DNA of 64,000 nucleotides, from NCBI GenBank assembly GCA_047974765.1, contig JBKECP010000013.1, positions 1 to 64,000 of the forward strand. The letters run 5' to 3'. The notes under the pieces are model-generated. The model made no database searches. It saw only the letters and a program-made list of their open reading frames with translations, and had not been told where the DNA came from. Made by a program: the position numbers and the translations under genes. This stretch comes from JBKECP01 sp047974765 (GTDB taxonomy: Bacteria; Pseudomonadota; Gammaproteobacteria; Pseudomonadales; Halieaceae). Of the stretch, positions 53,351 to 61,936 are shown in pieces (position 1 is the first letter of the stretch; the number at the start of each line of letters is the position of its first letter).

Positions 53351-54418
53351 ATGACCGAACTGAAAAACGACCGTTTCCTACGCGCCCTGATGCGTCAGAG
53401 TGTGGACCGTACGCCCGTCTGGATGATGCGCCAGGCTGGGCGTTATCTGCCAGAGTACCGGGCAAGCCGTGAACAAGCAGGCTCTTTCCTGGACCTTTGC
53501 AAGAATACTGAACTGGCCTGTGAAGTTACCTTGCAGCCTCTGCGCCGCTATCCGATGGATGCAGCCATCCTCTTTTCCGATATTCTGACAGTGCCTGATG
53601 CACTGGGATTGGGATTGTATTTTGAGGATGGTGAGGGGCCGCGTTTTCATAAAACGGTGCGTTCAGAAGACGATCTGGCCGGATTAAACGCGATCAGTGC
53701 TGCTGATGATTTGTCTTATGTCATGGATGCCGTGCGCACTATTCGCCGCGAGCTAAATGGCAGTGTGCCTCTCATTGGTTTTTCCGGTAGCCCCTGGACA
53801 CTGGCAACTTACATGGTTGAAGGTGGCTCTTCCCGGGATTTTCGGCGGGTAAAGGCAATGGCTTACAATCAGCCTGCATTGATGCACGCATTGCTGGAAC
53901 GGCTGGCTGATGCCGTGGCTGACTATCTGAGCGAACAGGTGAATGCCGGTGCGCAGGCTTTGCAGATTTTTGATACCTGGGGTGGTGTTCTCAGCACTGC
54001 GGCTTATAAAGAGTTTTCCCTTAAATATATGCAGCGGGTTATCGCCCGCCTGCCTTCTGAATCTGAGGGGCGGCCACTGCCGGTGATTGTATTCACTAAG
54101 GGAGGAGGCCAGTGGTTGTCAGCTATTGCCGATTGTGGCGCCAGGGCGGTTGGTATTGACTGGACAACAGATATCAGCGCTGCGCGTACACAGGTGGGTG
54201 ACAAAGTGGCATTACAGGGCAATATGGATCCGGCTATGTTGTACGCATCACCGGAGCGTATTCGTGAAGAAGTGGCCAGTATTCTGGCAGGTTATGGGCA
54301 TGGCCCCGGTCATATATTTAATCTTGGCCACGGTATCACACCGGAGGTTGACCCGGATAATGTAACGGCTTTTATTGATGCCGTGCAGGAATTGTCGCGC
54401 CAGTATCATCACAACTGA
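53351..54418 (+). CDS. hemE: Uroporphyrinogen decarboxylase
   Basis: 355 residues from ATG 53351 (MTELKNDRFLRALMRQ). Signatures PVWMMRQAGRYLPEYR and GFSGSPWTLATYMVEGG; the catalytic aspartate lies in the SDILTVPDALG region. Converts uroporphyrinogen III to coproporphyrinogen III in haem synthesis. Follows gltD by 122 bp; no gene is seen between them. Confidence 0.95.
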   Translation: MTELKNDRFLRALMRQSVDRTPVWMMRQAGRYLPEYRASREQAGSFLDLCKNTELACEVTLQPLRRYPMDAAILFSDILTVPDALGLGLYFEDGEGPRFHKTVRSEDDLAGLNAISAADDLSYVMDAVRTIRRELNGSVPLIGFSGSPWTLATYMVEGGSSRDFRRVKAMAYNQPALMHALLERLADAVADYLSEQVNAGAQALQIFDTWGGVLSTAAYKEFSLKYMQRVIARLPSESEGRPLPVIVFTKGGGQWLSAIADCGARAVGIDWTTDISAARTQVGDKVALQGNMDPAMLYASPERIREEVASILAGYGHGPGHIFNLGHGITPEVDPDNVTAFIDAVQELSRQYHHN

Positions 54419-54485
54419 AACAAGCAAGCGGGTTGGGCCTGTTTTATTCTGATACAGGCTGGATCGCTTGACTGCGCTTCTTCCG

Positions 54486-55295
54486 CTATTTTTTTTCGCT
54501 GCTGCTATCGCAGCAAAAATCGTGATCCATTTCCAGAGCCGGAGCCTCAGTTGCCGGCCTGCCAACAATTTTTGCCGGTACCCCGGCAACGGTTGTATGC
54601 GGTGGTACGTCTTCGAGTACCACGCTGCCAGCACCAACCTTAGCACCGTCGCCCACCCGGATATTGCCAAGAATCTTGGCCCCGGCGCTGATAAGTACGC
54701 CATTGCCAATTTTCGGATGGCGGTCACCGTGTTCCTTGCCGGTGCCACCCAGCGTGACTGATTGCAAAATGGAAACATTATTGCCCACCACCGTCGTCTC
54801 ACCAATCACCAGGCCGGTAGCGTGGTCGAGCATCAGGCCGTGACCCAGTTTCGCCGCCGGGTGAATATCCACACCAAATTCGGCAGACATCCGGTTTTGC
54901 AGGAACAGTGCCATTGAATGCCGCTCCCGATTCCACAGCCAGTGAGCAACTCTGTGGGTTTGCAGGGCGTGAAAACCCTTGAAATAAAGAAAAGGAATAT
55001 AGAGTTCGTCGCAGGCAGAGTCCCTCTCAAGTACGGCCAGCAAGTCGGCACGCACAGTTTTACGCAGACAGCTATCGTCGCACAGAGCTTCTTCCATGAC
55101 ATCGCGCAGCAGCAGGGCGGAAGCTGCCGGGCTATCCAGCTGGTTGGCCAGATGGAAGCTCAATGCATGTTCCAGCGATGCATGGTTGATAATGGTTGCG
55201 TGCAGATAGCCAGCCAGAACCGGTTCGGCCCGGGCCTGCTCGCAAGTTTCATCCAGTATGCGTTGCCACACCGGATCATCGATAGTTACAGACAT
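54486..55295 (-). CDS. cysE: Serine O-acetyltransferase
   Basis: 269 residues from ATG 55295; a frame to 55355 is open but less likely. Alpha-helical N-terminal domain (ILDETCEQARAEPVLAGYLH), then the left-handed beta-helix with GVDIHPAAKLGHGLMLDH and GDGAKVGAGSVVLEDVPPH. The C-terminal tail ends in a lysine pair (SSSEKK) rather than the isoleucine that anchors cysteine synthase in enteric CysE. First step from serine to cysteine. Confidence 0.92.
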   Translation of the reverse strand: MSVTIDDPVWQRILDETCEQARAEPVLAGYLHATIINHASLEHALSFHLANQLDSPAASALLLRDVMEEALCDDSCLRKTVRADLLAVLERDSACDELYIPFLYFKGFHALQTHRVAHWLWNRERHSMALFLQNRMSAEFGVDIHPAAKLGHGLMLDHATGLVIGETTVVGNNVSILQSVTLGGTGKEHGDRHPKIGNGVLISAGAKILGNIRVGDGAKVGAGSVVLEDVPPHTTVAGVPAKIVGRPATEAPALEMDHDFCCDSSSEKK

Positions 55296-55355
55296 GAATG
55301 CACCTCGCGTGTGGTCGCACAGGGTAGCGGATTCCTTCGCTGTCGTCACGGCCAC

Positions 55356-56027
55356 TTATAGCGGGCTGTATTTGTTCGGATAATTACGATAGCGCCATAG
55401 AGAGTGGCCACTGGCCCGGTATTTATGTTCAAACAGGCTGTGTTGTGGCTCATTGTCAGGGCACTGACTGACTGTGCCATTAATGCCTGCAATACCCATT
55501 GCCAGACCGAACTCCTCCACATAGCTTTGCCAGTTTGAGCGCAGTTCCACTTTTCCGCCGAGCTGTACCAGATAGGGAAAGGCGGCATCGCCGTGGATAC
55601 GGCGTTTGAAATGGGCAGGTTTGGGCCAGGGATTGGGGTAGAACAGATAGTGAAAACCCACTGGCCACTGCGCGGCCAGTACAAGCTGCCAGATGGCTTC
55701 GCATTCGGCGCGCAGCAAAAGATAATTGTCACAGCTTGCCGTTATATGTTTGTTGAGGCGATGTGCTGATTTATCGATACCAACGACCAGATGTTGTGGA
55801 TGCCGTTCAGCTAATAAAGCGGTGCTGTAGCCCGTGCCACAAAAAGAATCGAGCACCAGCGGGCGTAAGTGCTGACTTTGCAATGTTTGTAAAGCGCTAA
55901 AAGCCTGACGGTTGTAACTGGCCAGCGGGCGACGTGAAGGCGCGGCTAAATGCCGTTCAACGACACGGCCCAGCTGCGGGTGTATAAAAGGCTGTGAGCT
56001 ATAGACTGGGCGCGATATGGCCTGCAA
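55356..56027 (-). CDS. TrmB-like tRNA (guanine-N7-) methyltransferase, divergent
   Basis: 223 residues. SAM-binding start LVLDSFCGTGYSTALLAERH with VGIDKSAHRL, and LFYPNPWPKPAHFKRRIHGD corresponds to the F-P-D/N-PWPK-x-x-x-KRR motif of TrmB. The N-terminus (residues 1-55) does not look like a standard TrmB. It may methylate G46 of tRNA or a different substrate. Sits 60 bp upstream of cysE on the same strand, so both may be one transcript. Confidence 0.72.
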   Translation of the reverse strand: MQAISRPVYSSQPFIHPQLGRVVERHLAAPSRRPLASYNRQAFSALQTLQSQHLRPLVLDSFCGTGYSTALLAERHPQHLVVGIDKSAHRLNKHITASCDNYLLLRAECEAIWQLVLAAQWPVGFHYLFYPNPWPKPAHFKRRIHGDAAFPYLVQLGGKVELRSNWQSYVEEFGLAMGIAGINGTVSQCPDNEPQHSLFEHKYRASGHSLWRYRNYPNKYSPL

Positions 56028-56138
56028 GGCTGTTAGGCTCCTGTGGATGAATATGTTGGCAATACTGATTGATAGCCTGGATAAAATGGACCTTAAAAGT
56101 GCTATTAACCTTAACTGTTATCAGGGAGCTTGAATAGC

Positions 56139-56864
56139 ATGCATAAAGATCTCCGTCCTTATTGGGTCAAACGTGCTTATTTGTGGTTGCAACACAGCTA
56201 TAGCCGGTATTTTTTGCATCCGCGCTGCCAATCAATCGGCCCGTGGGACAATATTATGAAGCCCCGGTATGTGCAAATATGGGGGCCAAATATTTGTATT
56301 GGCCGCTGTTTTACTGCTGTGGGTGAACCCATGAACAGAATTGAGCTATGCGTATGGGGGCGGGAGGCAGGCAGCGGCCGGATTGATATTGGCGACTGCG
56401 TGTTAATCAGTCCTGGTGTGCGCATCAGTGCCAGTGATCAAATTGTTATAGGTGATGGGACGATGATCGCCAATGGTGTTTATATCACCGATTCGGACTG
56501 GCATGGCCTGTATGATCGCCGCCAGCGTGATCATCGCATTACACCGGTATATATTGAGCGTAACGTATGGATTGGCGATCATGCTACGGTGCTTAAGGGG
56601 GTGTGCATCGGTGAGAATGCTGTCGTGGCTGCACGGGCTGTTGTTACCAGGAACGTACCTGCTAATGCAGTGGTGGCTGGCAATCCTGCACGGGTAGTGA
56701 AGTTTCTTGATCGTGATCGCACGATGACAACACGTATGGATGCGTTTGCCGATCCGGAAGCCGTCATGCAGTATCTCGATGAGTTTGACCGCGAACAGCT
56801 GGCGGATAATAGCTTGTGGCGCTGGCTGTGGTCACTAATTTGGCCCGCCAGTGTTTATCAATAG
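56139..56864 (+). CDS. Hexapeptide-repeat acyltransferase
   Basis: 241 residues from ATG 56139, with GGGAG 10 bp upstream; TTG at 56130 is too close to that site. Left-handed beta-helix of the WbbJ/NodL kind: GDCVLISPGVRISASDQIVI, GDGTMIANGVYI, HRITPVYIERNVWIGDHATV, then VVAGNPARVVKFL. Likely O-acetylation of a sugar in LPS, exopolysaccharide or another surface glycan; the acceptor is unknown. No other sugar gene is nearby. Confidence 0.82.
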   Translation: MHKDLRPYWVKRAYLWLQHSYSRYFLHPRCQSIGPWDNIMKPRYVQIWGPNICIGRCFTAVGEPMNRIELCVWGREAGSGRIDIGDCVLISPGVRISASDQIVIGDGTMIANGVYITDSDWHGLYDRRQRDHRITPVYIERNVWIGDHATVLKGVCIGENAVVAARAVVTRNVPANAVVAGNPARVVKFLDRDRTMTTRMDAFADPEAVMQYLDEFDREQLADNSLWRWLWSLIWPASVYQ

Positions 56865-56901
56865 CGGTTTGGTGTTTTACAGTGAGTCTTTGCCAAGAGT
56901 A

Positions 56902-57099
56902 ATCCTGGAATCCGCAGTTGGACGTATCCAATGGTGCTGTAATCGGTGTGTCAGGCAAGGCGGAGCAACGCTGCCTGACGCGCCGAGTGCAGTACCAGTG
57001 GGTGCGTAGTGTTTTCACCCGGAAGGTGAGTGTGATCAAAGATCAGTGTCCATACAGCTTTCAAGAAGAAAGCAAGCGCTCGACTGCGGAATCTAGGAT
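56902..57099 (+). repeat. Dispersed repeat family 1, copy 3 (198 bp)
   Basis: Left end ATCCTGGAATCCGCAGTTGG and reverse complement of the right end ATCCTAGATTCCGCAGTCGA match at 16 of 20. Same internal hairpin (GTCAGGC/GCCTGAC with GGCG/CGCT). Same orientation as copy 2, with the middle around 57030-57070 shorter or more divergent. Its last 39 bases are the 3' end of the DUF3325 gene on the opposite strand. Confidence 0.85.
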
Positions 57100-57414
57100 A
57101 ATGATAGCTGCCATTATGAGTGAGCAGCTATTTACAAGAAGCAATCGCTGAGGCTTATAGGCCAGAATTAATGCGGTTGCCAAAGCAGTAAAGGTCACAA
57201 TACCCAGCCAGTGTGGCAGGGCGATTGAAGGATTATTCTGCAAGTATTCCGGTAGCAAAGAGAGCGCCAGCAGACACCAGCCTGCCCAGTGCAATAGTTT
57301 TGTTTGTGTCAGTGATGGCGTTTGCTGAAAAATGTCACGCTGATGTTTGCTCATGGCCGCTGACAAGCAGGCCATTGCCATGAGAGAAAATACCCAGCTT
57401 AAAAGAGAAAACAT
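57061..57414 (-). CDS. DUF3325-family membrane protein of an iron-uptake locus
   Basis: 117 residues with about four hydrophobic helices (LLSWVFSLMAMACLSAAMSK; LLHWAGWCLLALSLLPEYL; WLGIVTFTALATALILAY; a last helix near the end). DUF3325 and DUF3649 proteins flank PepSY proteins in TonB-receptor loci. The last 12 codons (ILDSAVERLLSS) and the stop lie inside repeat copy 3, so the native C-terminus may be replaced. Confidence 0.78.
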   Translation of the reverse strand: MFSLLSWVFSLMAMACLSAAMSKHQRDIFQQTPSLTQTKLLHWAGWCLLALSLLPEYLQNNPSIALPHWLGIVTFTALATALILAYKPQRLLLVNSCSLIMAAIIILDSAVERLLSS

Positions 57415-57417
57415 AAA

Positions 57418-59139
57418 TCAGGCCGTCCTGTCGGCGATCAATGATTTGTCGGTAGCGATAGCGGTGCGTTTTTTGTGAGGTTGTCTGGTTAATGGCGCCT
57501 TGCACACCTTGTAGGCACTAAAGCTCAGACAAACGGCCAGCACCAGACTGGCCAGGTCAAAGCTGGCAATCAGCCATTGGTCATTACGGATACTGGTTAT
57601 CAGGCCGTGGCCACCAGTGAGAGGGTTTAGCAGAGGCAACAGCAGCATCAGTAATGCCGCCAGCGCCAACTGCTCAATCCATGCCTGCCGGGGTGGTCGC
57701 AGGGCGGCGTGTACCAGGCTGACAAACCAGGCGGTGAAAAATAAATGAATCTCTATTTCAGGCCGACCTTCCACACCAACAGGAATAAAGCGATTGGCCC
57801 AAAAAAAAGTTGCGCAAGCCAGCGGCATGCCGGCTACCGTTGTGATATTGAGTATTTCAACCAGGCGGTGGCCAAAGGGTTTGTAGCCAAGTTTAAGCTG
57901 TTGCGGCGCCCGCTTGACGCTCCACAGCACCAGACCGGTGCCAACCATAGCGGTGCCCAGTATACCTGATAAGAACAATAACCAGCGCAGGCTGAGATCC
58001 AGGCTGCGACCTTCATGCAGGATGGTGGTGATGCTGAAGATGGCGGTAGAGATGCTGGTCCCCGCTGTTTCCTGAGCATCATTGATACGTTCACCTGTAA
58101 TGCCATTGTAGGTTATTGTGGGTGTTGTATTGCGGGTAAGCAGACTGTCGGCTTTGTCCGCTCGCAATTCCACTCTTGCATTGGCCGTATTGGGTGCAAT
58201 AACAGATACCTGAGCTATGCTGTTGTCGGGCCATGTGGATTGGGCCTTTTTAATCAGTGAAGTGATATCCGCCATCGCTACTGCCGGTTCAGTACGGTGT
58301 ATGACAGTGCGTGTGCGGCCCTGCTCCTGCTGTCGGGTTTGTTGTCGGCGCTGCTCACTATGTTGGCCAGGAACGGCGGTGTTAGTGGCAGGCTTGATGG
58401 TTTCGGTAGGTTTTGACAGCGACATCAAAAACTGTCGCCGGTCATCGGCCACCTGTTCAATTCCCCAGGGCATCAGCAGGTACATTAGTAACAGCAGGCC
58501 GCTGAAGGTAATCATCAGATGAAAGGGCAGGGCGAAAACAGCTGTTGCATTGTGTGCATCGAGCCAGGAGCGCTGACCCTTGCCGGGCCGGAATGTGAAG
58601 AAATCCTTAAAGATTTTTTTATGCGTGATAATGCCTGAAACAATGGCTACAAACATAAACAAAGTGGCTATACCCACCAGCCAGCGGGACCAGGGGCGCG
58701 GCAGGCCGTAAAGGTCAAAATGAAAGCGATAAAGAAAGTTTCCGCCCCGGGTTTCGCGGGCGGTAATTTCTTCGCCGGTAGAAGTATTGATGACATGATT
58801 TTCACCGCCCCGGCGCGCTGTTGGATCTTCGCCAGGCAGACGGATGTTGATACGGGTACTTATTTCACGATCATTGGGCAGACGAATGTGCCAGGCACTG
58901 GCATCGGGTGCGCGTTGCTGTAAGGCGGCCACTGCGATTTCCACCTGTTTTGGCTGGGATATGTTACTCAGTGAGGCGTGTAGCTCCGGCTGCATCCACG
59001 CCGTAATTTCATTGCGAAAATAACTCAGTGTTCCAGTCAAAAAAATGGCAAATAACAACCAGCCAAGTATCAGGCTGGACCAGGTATGTAACCAGGACAT
59101 TGACTGTCGCGGTCCCTCTGCTTTGCCATCCGGTCGCAT
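57418..59139 (-). CDS. PepSY-associated inner-membrane protein
   Basis: 573 residues. Begins with the family start SMSWLHTWSSLILGWLLFAI and has PepSY_TM helices: WLVGIATLFMFVAIVSG, FALPFHLMITFSGLLLLMYL with the conserved His, and further helices in the C-terminal third. The periplasmic portion contains a PepSY-like domain after the R/Q-rich stretch (about 260-310). Relatives (FoxB, PiuB) process or reduce ferric siderophores in the inner membrane. Three bp from DUF3325, 2 bp from DUF3649. Confidence 0.85.
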   Translation of the reverse strand: MRPDGKAEGPRQSMSWLHTWSSLILGWLLFAIFLTGTLSYFRNEITAWMQPELHASLSNISQPKQVEIAVAALQQRAPDASAWHIRLPNDREISTRINIRLPGEDPTARRGGENHVINTSTGEEITARETRGGNFLYRFHFDLYGLPRPWSRWLVGIATLFMFVAIVSGIITHKKIFKDFFTFRPGKGQRSWLDAHNATAVFALPFHLMITFSGLLLLMYLLMPWGIEQVADDRRQFLMSLSKPTETIKPATNTAVPGQHSEQRRQQTRQQEQGRTRTVIHRTEPAVAMADITSLIKKAQSTWPDNSIAQVSVIAPNTANARVELRADKADSLLTRNTTPTITYNGITGERINDAQETAGTSISTAIFSITTILHEGRSLDLSLRWLLFLSGILGTAMVGTGLVLWSVKRAPQQLKLGYKPFGHRLVEILNITTVAGMPLACATFFWANRFIPVGVEGRPEIEIHLFFTAWFVSLVHAALRPPRQAWIEQLALAALLMLLLPLLNPLTGGHGLITSIRNDQWLIASFDLASLVLAVCLSFSAYKVCKAPLTRQPHKKRTAIATDKSLIADRTA

Positions 59140-59141
59140 GA

Positions 59142-59450
59142 TCAGTGTCCTTTGATGATGAGTGTCAGTAGTGCCAGCACTGCAATGGGTATGATTACCC
59201 CAAGCCAGGCCTTGCGTGTGGAATTAACCATAAACACCCAAATGAAAACACCACAGTACACACAAAAGGCCAGTAATGTGGCGCTCATGCCCGCTGCTGG
59301 TGTAGGTGCAGGATAAAGTCGGGCGGTCACGATGGCGGTCAATGCTGCCAGTATGTATCCCCCTACACAGGCCAATAAAAAACGCAAAAAAATCATAATT
59401 CTATAGCGAGTCAGGCAGTGGCTGGTTTGTGTGGCGGCGGGTGTTTTCAA
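59142..59450 (-). CDS. DUF3649-family small membrane protein
   Basis: 102 residues with a TTG start at 59450 (AAGGG 7 bp upstream); ATG 59396 would give an 84-residue form. Three hydrophobic helices: FLRFLLACVGGYILAALTAI, then MSATLLAFCVYCGVFIWVFM, then LGVIIPIAVLALLTLI. Found with PepSY genes in iron-siderophore loci. First gene of the three-gene minus-strand operon. Confidence 0.8.
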   Translation of the reverse strand: MKTPAATQTSHCLTRYRIMIFLRFLLACVGGYILAALTAIVTARLYPAPTPAAGMSATLLAFCVYCGVFIWVFMVNSTRKAWLGVIIPIAVLALLTLIIKGH

Positions 59451-59553
59451 TGATGTGCCCTTGTTTGGAATTGGCGATACAGCCAGTTAATTATTGTGGA
59501 AGCTATATTTTCTCTGTACCAAATATTTTCTGGACTGCAACTATAACCTAGAT

Positions 59554-59572
59554 GATAATTGTTCGCATTATT
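59554..59572. promoter_or_regulatory. Candidate Fur box
   Basis: GATAATTGTTCGCATTATT agrees at 13 of 19 positions with the consensus GATAATGATAATCATTATC. It lies in the divergent gap between the DUF3649 operon and the receptor gene, 54 bp before the receptor start, where it could repress both directions when iron is plentiful. Confidence 0.6.
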
Positions 59573-59625
59573 ATTTATTAAATAGAGTAGATAACAGTGA
59601 AATTCAATACAGGGAGATTGACCCG

Positions 59626-61704
59626 GTGATCCAGCAAATATTCAAAAAACGTGTTTACCCATTATGGGTGGTATTGTCTTCAGCATTAATGGTTTGTTCC
59701 ACGGTTGTTGCTCAGGAGGAAAATAACAGTACTTACGATGAGATGGAGGAAGTGGTTGTCACCGCTGCCGGTTATGAGCAGCGCATTATTGATGCGCCGG
59801 CGTCGATCTCTGTTATCACCCAGGAAGAGTTGCGCAAAGAATCCTACAAAACCATTGTTGATGCGATGAACGATATTCCCGGCGTTTATGTCAATGGCGG
59901 CGGCAATATGCAGGATATCAGTATGCGTGGTATGGATGATGCCTACACACTTTATCTGGTGGATGGCCGCCCTGTCTCGGCGGGCCGTGCAGTCAATACC
60001 AATGGCAGTGATGGCGGCAAGCAGATTGGTATGCCTCCCTTGTCGATGATTGAACGGATTGAGGTTATTCGTGGTCCCATGTCCTCTCTTTACGGTTCTG
60101 AAGCTATGGGAGGGGTGGTTAACGTTATTACACGGGTAACACCTGATGAATGGGGTGGCAGTTTTGCCGGTGATTACACCATTCCCGATAACGATATCAG
60201 CGAAGATCAATACAACGGTGATTTCTATCTTGGTGGTCCGGTTATTGATGATGTATTGGGTATTCAGTTTTCAGGTGGTTATCTGCATACCGATGAAAGT
60301 AAATATATTGGCGGTGGTGACAGCGCAGCCAGTCGCCCGGATGCCGATACCTCCCAGCTGGGGACCAAGGCTGTCTGGAGTATCAATGATGCCAACCGTA
60401 TCTCGCTTGCCTATGATTACGCCAAAACTGAATATACGCACACACCTGGGCTGTCTATTCCGGCAACTTCCACAGGCTCAAGTAATGAATATGAGAAAAA
60501 ACTGTATACCCTGATCCACGATGGCAATTACGGCAAACTGACGACCAGCACCTATGTACAGCAGGATATTTCTGACCGTGTGCAGGCCAGAGAGAAAAAG
60601 GAGGAGGTTGTTACCTTTAATACCCAGGGCACTTATGTGGGGGAGCGGCATGTATACACTTTTGGTGCTCGTTATAAAGATGAAGAGCTAGTTGATGAAA
60701 CCAATGGTTTGCTGGCAGCCAATGTTGCCGGAGCAACGGCTGAAGTTACCCGCTGGATTGCCGCAGCTTATATTGAGGCTGAATGGAATTTTATCGAAGG
60801 TTTGGGTATTACCACCGGTATTCGTTATGACGATGATGAACAGTTTGGCGGTCAGGTTTCCCCGCGTGTGTATGCCAATTGGCATGCCAGCAATAACTTA
60901 ACCTTTAAAGGCGGCATCTCCACTGGTTATATGCAGCCTTCGCTGGCAGCGGCAACGGCCGGATTCGGGCGTGGTACAGGTGGGGGCGGCTCACCCAATC
61001 TGTCGCCTGACGGGACTTCAATTTCGCGCGCACTGATTGTAGGTAATCCGGATCTCGAACCGGAAACCAGCGTTAATTACGAACTGGGCTTTATTTATAA
61101 TGATCGTGATCTGGGGTTGAATGCGAGCCTGATGGCTTTTCAGACTACCTTCAAAGATAAAATAGCTGAGGATCGTTACTGTACCAGTGAGGGTGTTGAT
61201 CGCAATGATTTTGAAAACTACCAGTGTGAATTTGGCGGCAATCGTTATTATTTTTTGAGTACCCGAAAAAATATTGATGAAGCTGAGATGCAGGGTGTTG
61301 AGGCATCGTTGCGTTATAGCTTAATGGCTAATCTGTATGCCCGGCTCAGTTATACTTACACTGACTCCGAGCAAAAAACCGGGGATTTCAAAGGAGAGCC
61401 TTTGAATAAGGTGCCCAAGCAGATGGCCAACCTGAGTGTCGATTGGGATGTGAGCCCCAGATTTGATCTATGGGGCCGCATTAATTATCGTGGTGAGACC
61501 ACTGATTACCTCAGCCGCACTTCGATGAGTGATGGCACGCCGGGTTATACCTTTATTGATGCGGGTATGGTCTATCGGGTTATTGATAATCTGAGTCTGA
61601 TGGCGGGTATTTATAATATTGCCAACAAGGAAGTAACCAATGACACGTTTGGCGTGGTTCTCGATGGGCGGCGTGTTAACGTAAGTTTTAACTACGATTT
61701 TTAA
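59626..61704 (+). CDS. TonB-dependent receptor, FepA/CirA-like (iron chelate)
   Basis: 692 residues from a GTG at 59626, preceded by AGGGAGA 8 bp upstream; the frame is open back to 59494 but that part is the promoter region. Signal peptide (VVLSSALMVCSTVVAQEE), TonB box EEVVVTAAGYEQ, plug with IDAPASISVITQEELR and YGSEAMGGVVNVITRV, then a beta barrel ending NVSFNYDF with a terminal Phe. The Fur-like box and the PepSY/DUF3649/DUF3325 operon support an iron-siderophore role; the ligand is not known. Confidence 0.9.
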   Translation: MIQQIFKKRVYPLWVVLSSALMVCSTVVAQEENNSTYDEMEEVVVTAAGYEQRIIDAPASISVITQEELRKESYKTIVDAMNDIPGVYVNGGGNMQDISMRGMDDAYTLYLVDGRPVSAGRAVNTNGSDGGKQIGMPPLSMIERIEVIRGPMSSLYGSEAMGGVVNVITRVTPDEWGGSFAGDYTIPDNDISEDQYNGDFYLGGPVIDDVLGIQFSGGYLHTDESKYIGGGDSAASRPDADTSQLGTKAVWSINDANRISLAYDYAKTEYTHTPGLSIPATSTGSSNEYEKKLYTLIHDGNYGKLTTSTYVQQDISDRVQAREKKEEVVTFNTQGTYVGERHVYTFGARYKDEELVDETNGLLAANVAGATAEVTRWIAAAYIEAEWNFIEGLGITTGIRYDDDEQFGGQVSPRVYANWHASNNLTFKGGISTGYMQPSLAAATAGFGRGTGGGGSPNLSPDGTSISRALIVGNPDLEPETSVNYELGFIYNDRDLGLNASLMAFQTTFKDKIAEDRYCTSEGVDRNDFENYQCEFGGNRYYFLSTRKNIDEAEMQGVEASLRYSLMANLYARLSYTYTDSEQKTGDFKGEPLNKVPKQMANLSVDWDVSPRFDLWGRINYRGETTDYLSRTSMSDGTPGYTFIDAGMVYRVIDNLSLMAGIYNIANKEVTNDTFGVVLDGRRVNVSFNYDF

Positions 61705-61724
61705 GTTGCATTGATAGGTTTTTG

Positions 61725-61758
61725 AAAGCCGTTCAGGATGATTCTTGAGCGGTTTTTT
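61725..61758 (+). terminator. Terminator of the FepA-like receptor gene
   Basis: CCGTTCA (61729-61735) pairs with TGAGCGG (61746-61752), one G-T wobble, followed by six T. Confidence 0.75.
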
Positions 61759-61936
61759 ATATTCCCGACAAAATGCAGGCCTATTATATTGGCGCTGTAT
61801 ATTTTAAGTATTCTGTTCTTCAACTATCGCTAAAAAAGATGGATCCTTGTGGCAGGCGACAGGTGGTGGCAGAGTGTGCGTTATCTGCTGTTGGCAATAA
61901 CTGCAACACTATTATTAACGGGTTGGTATGCATTAA

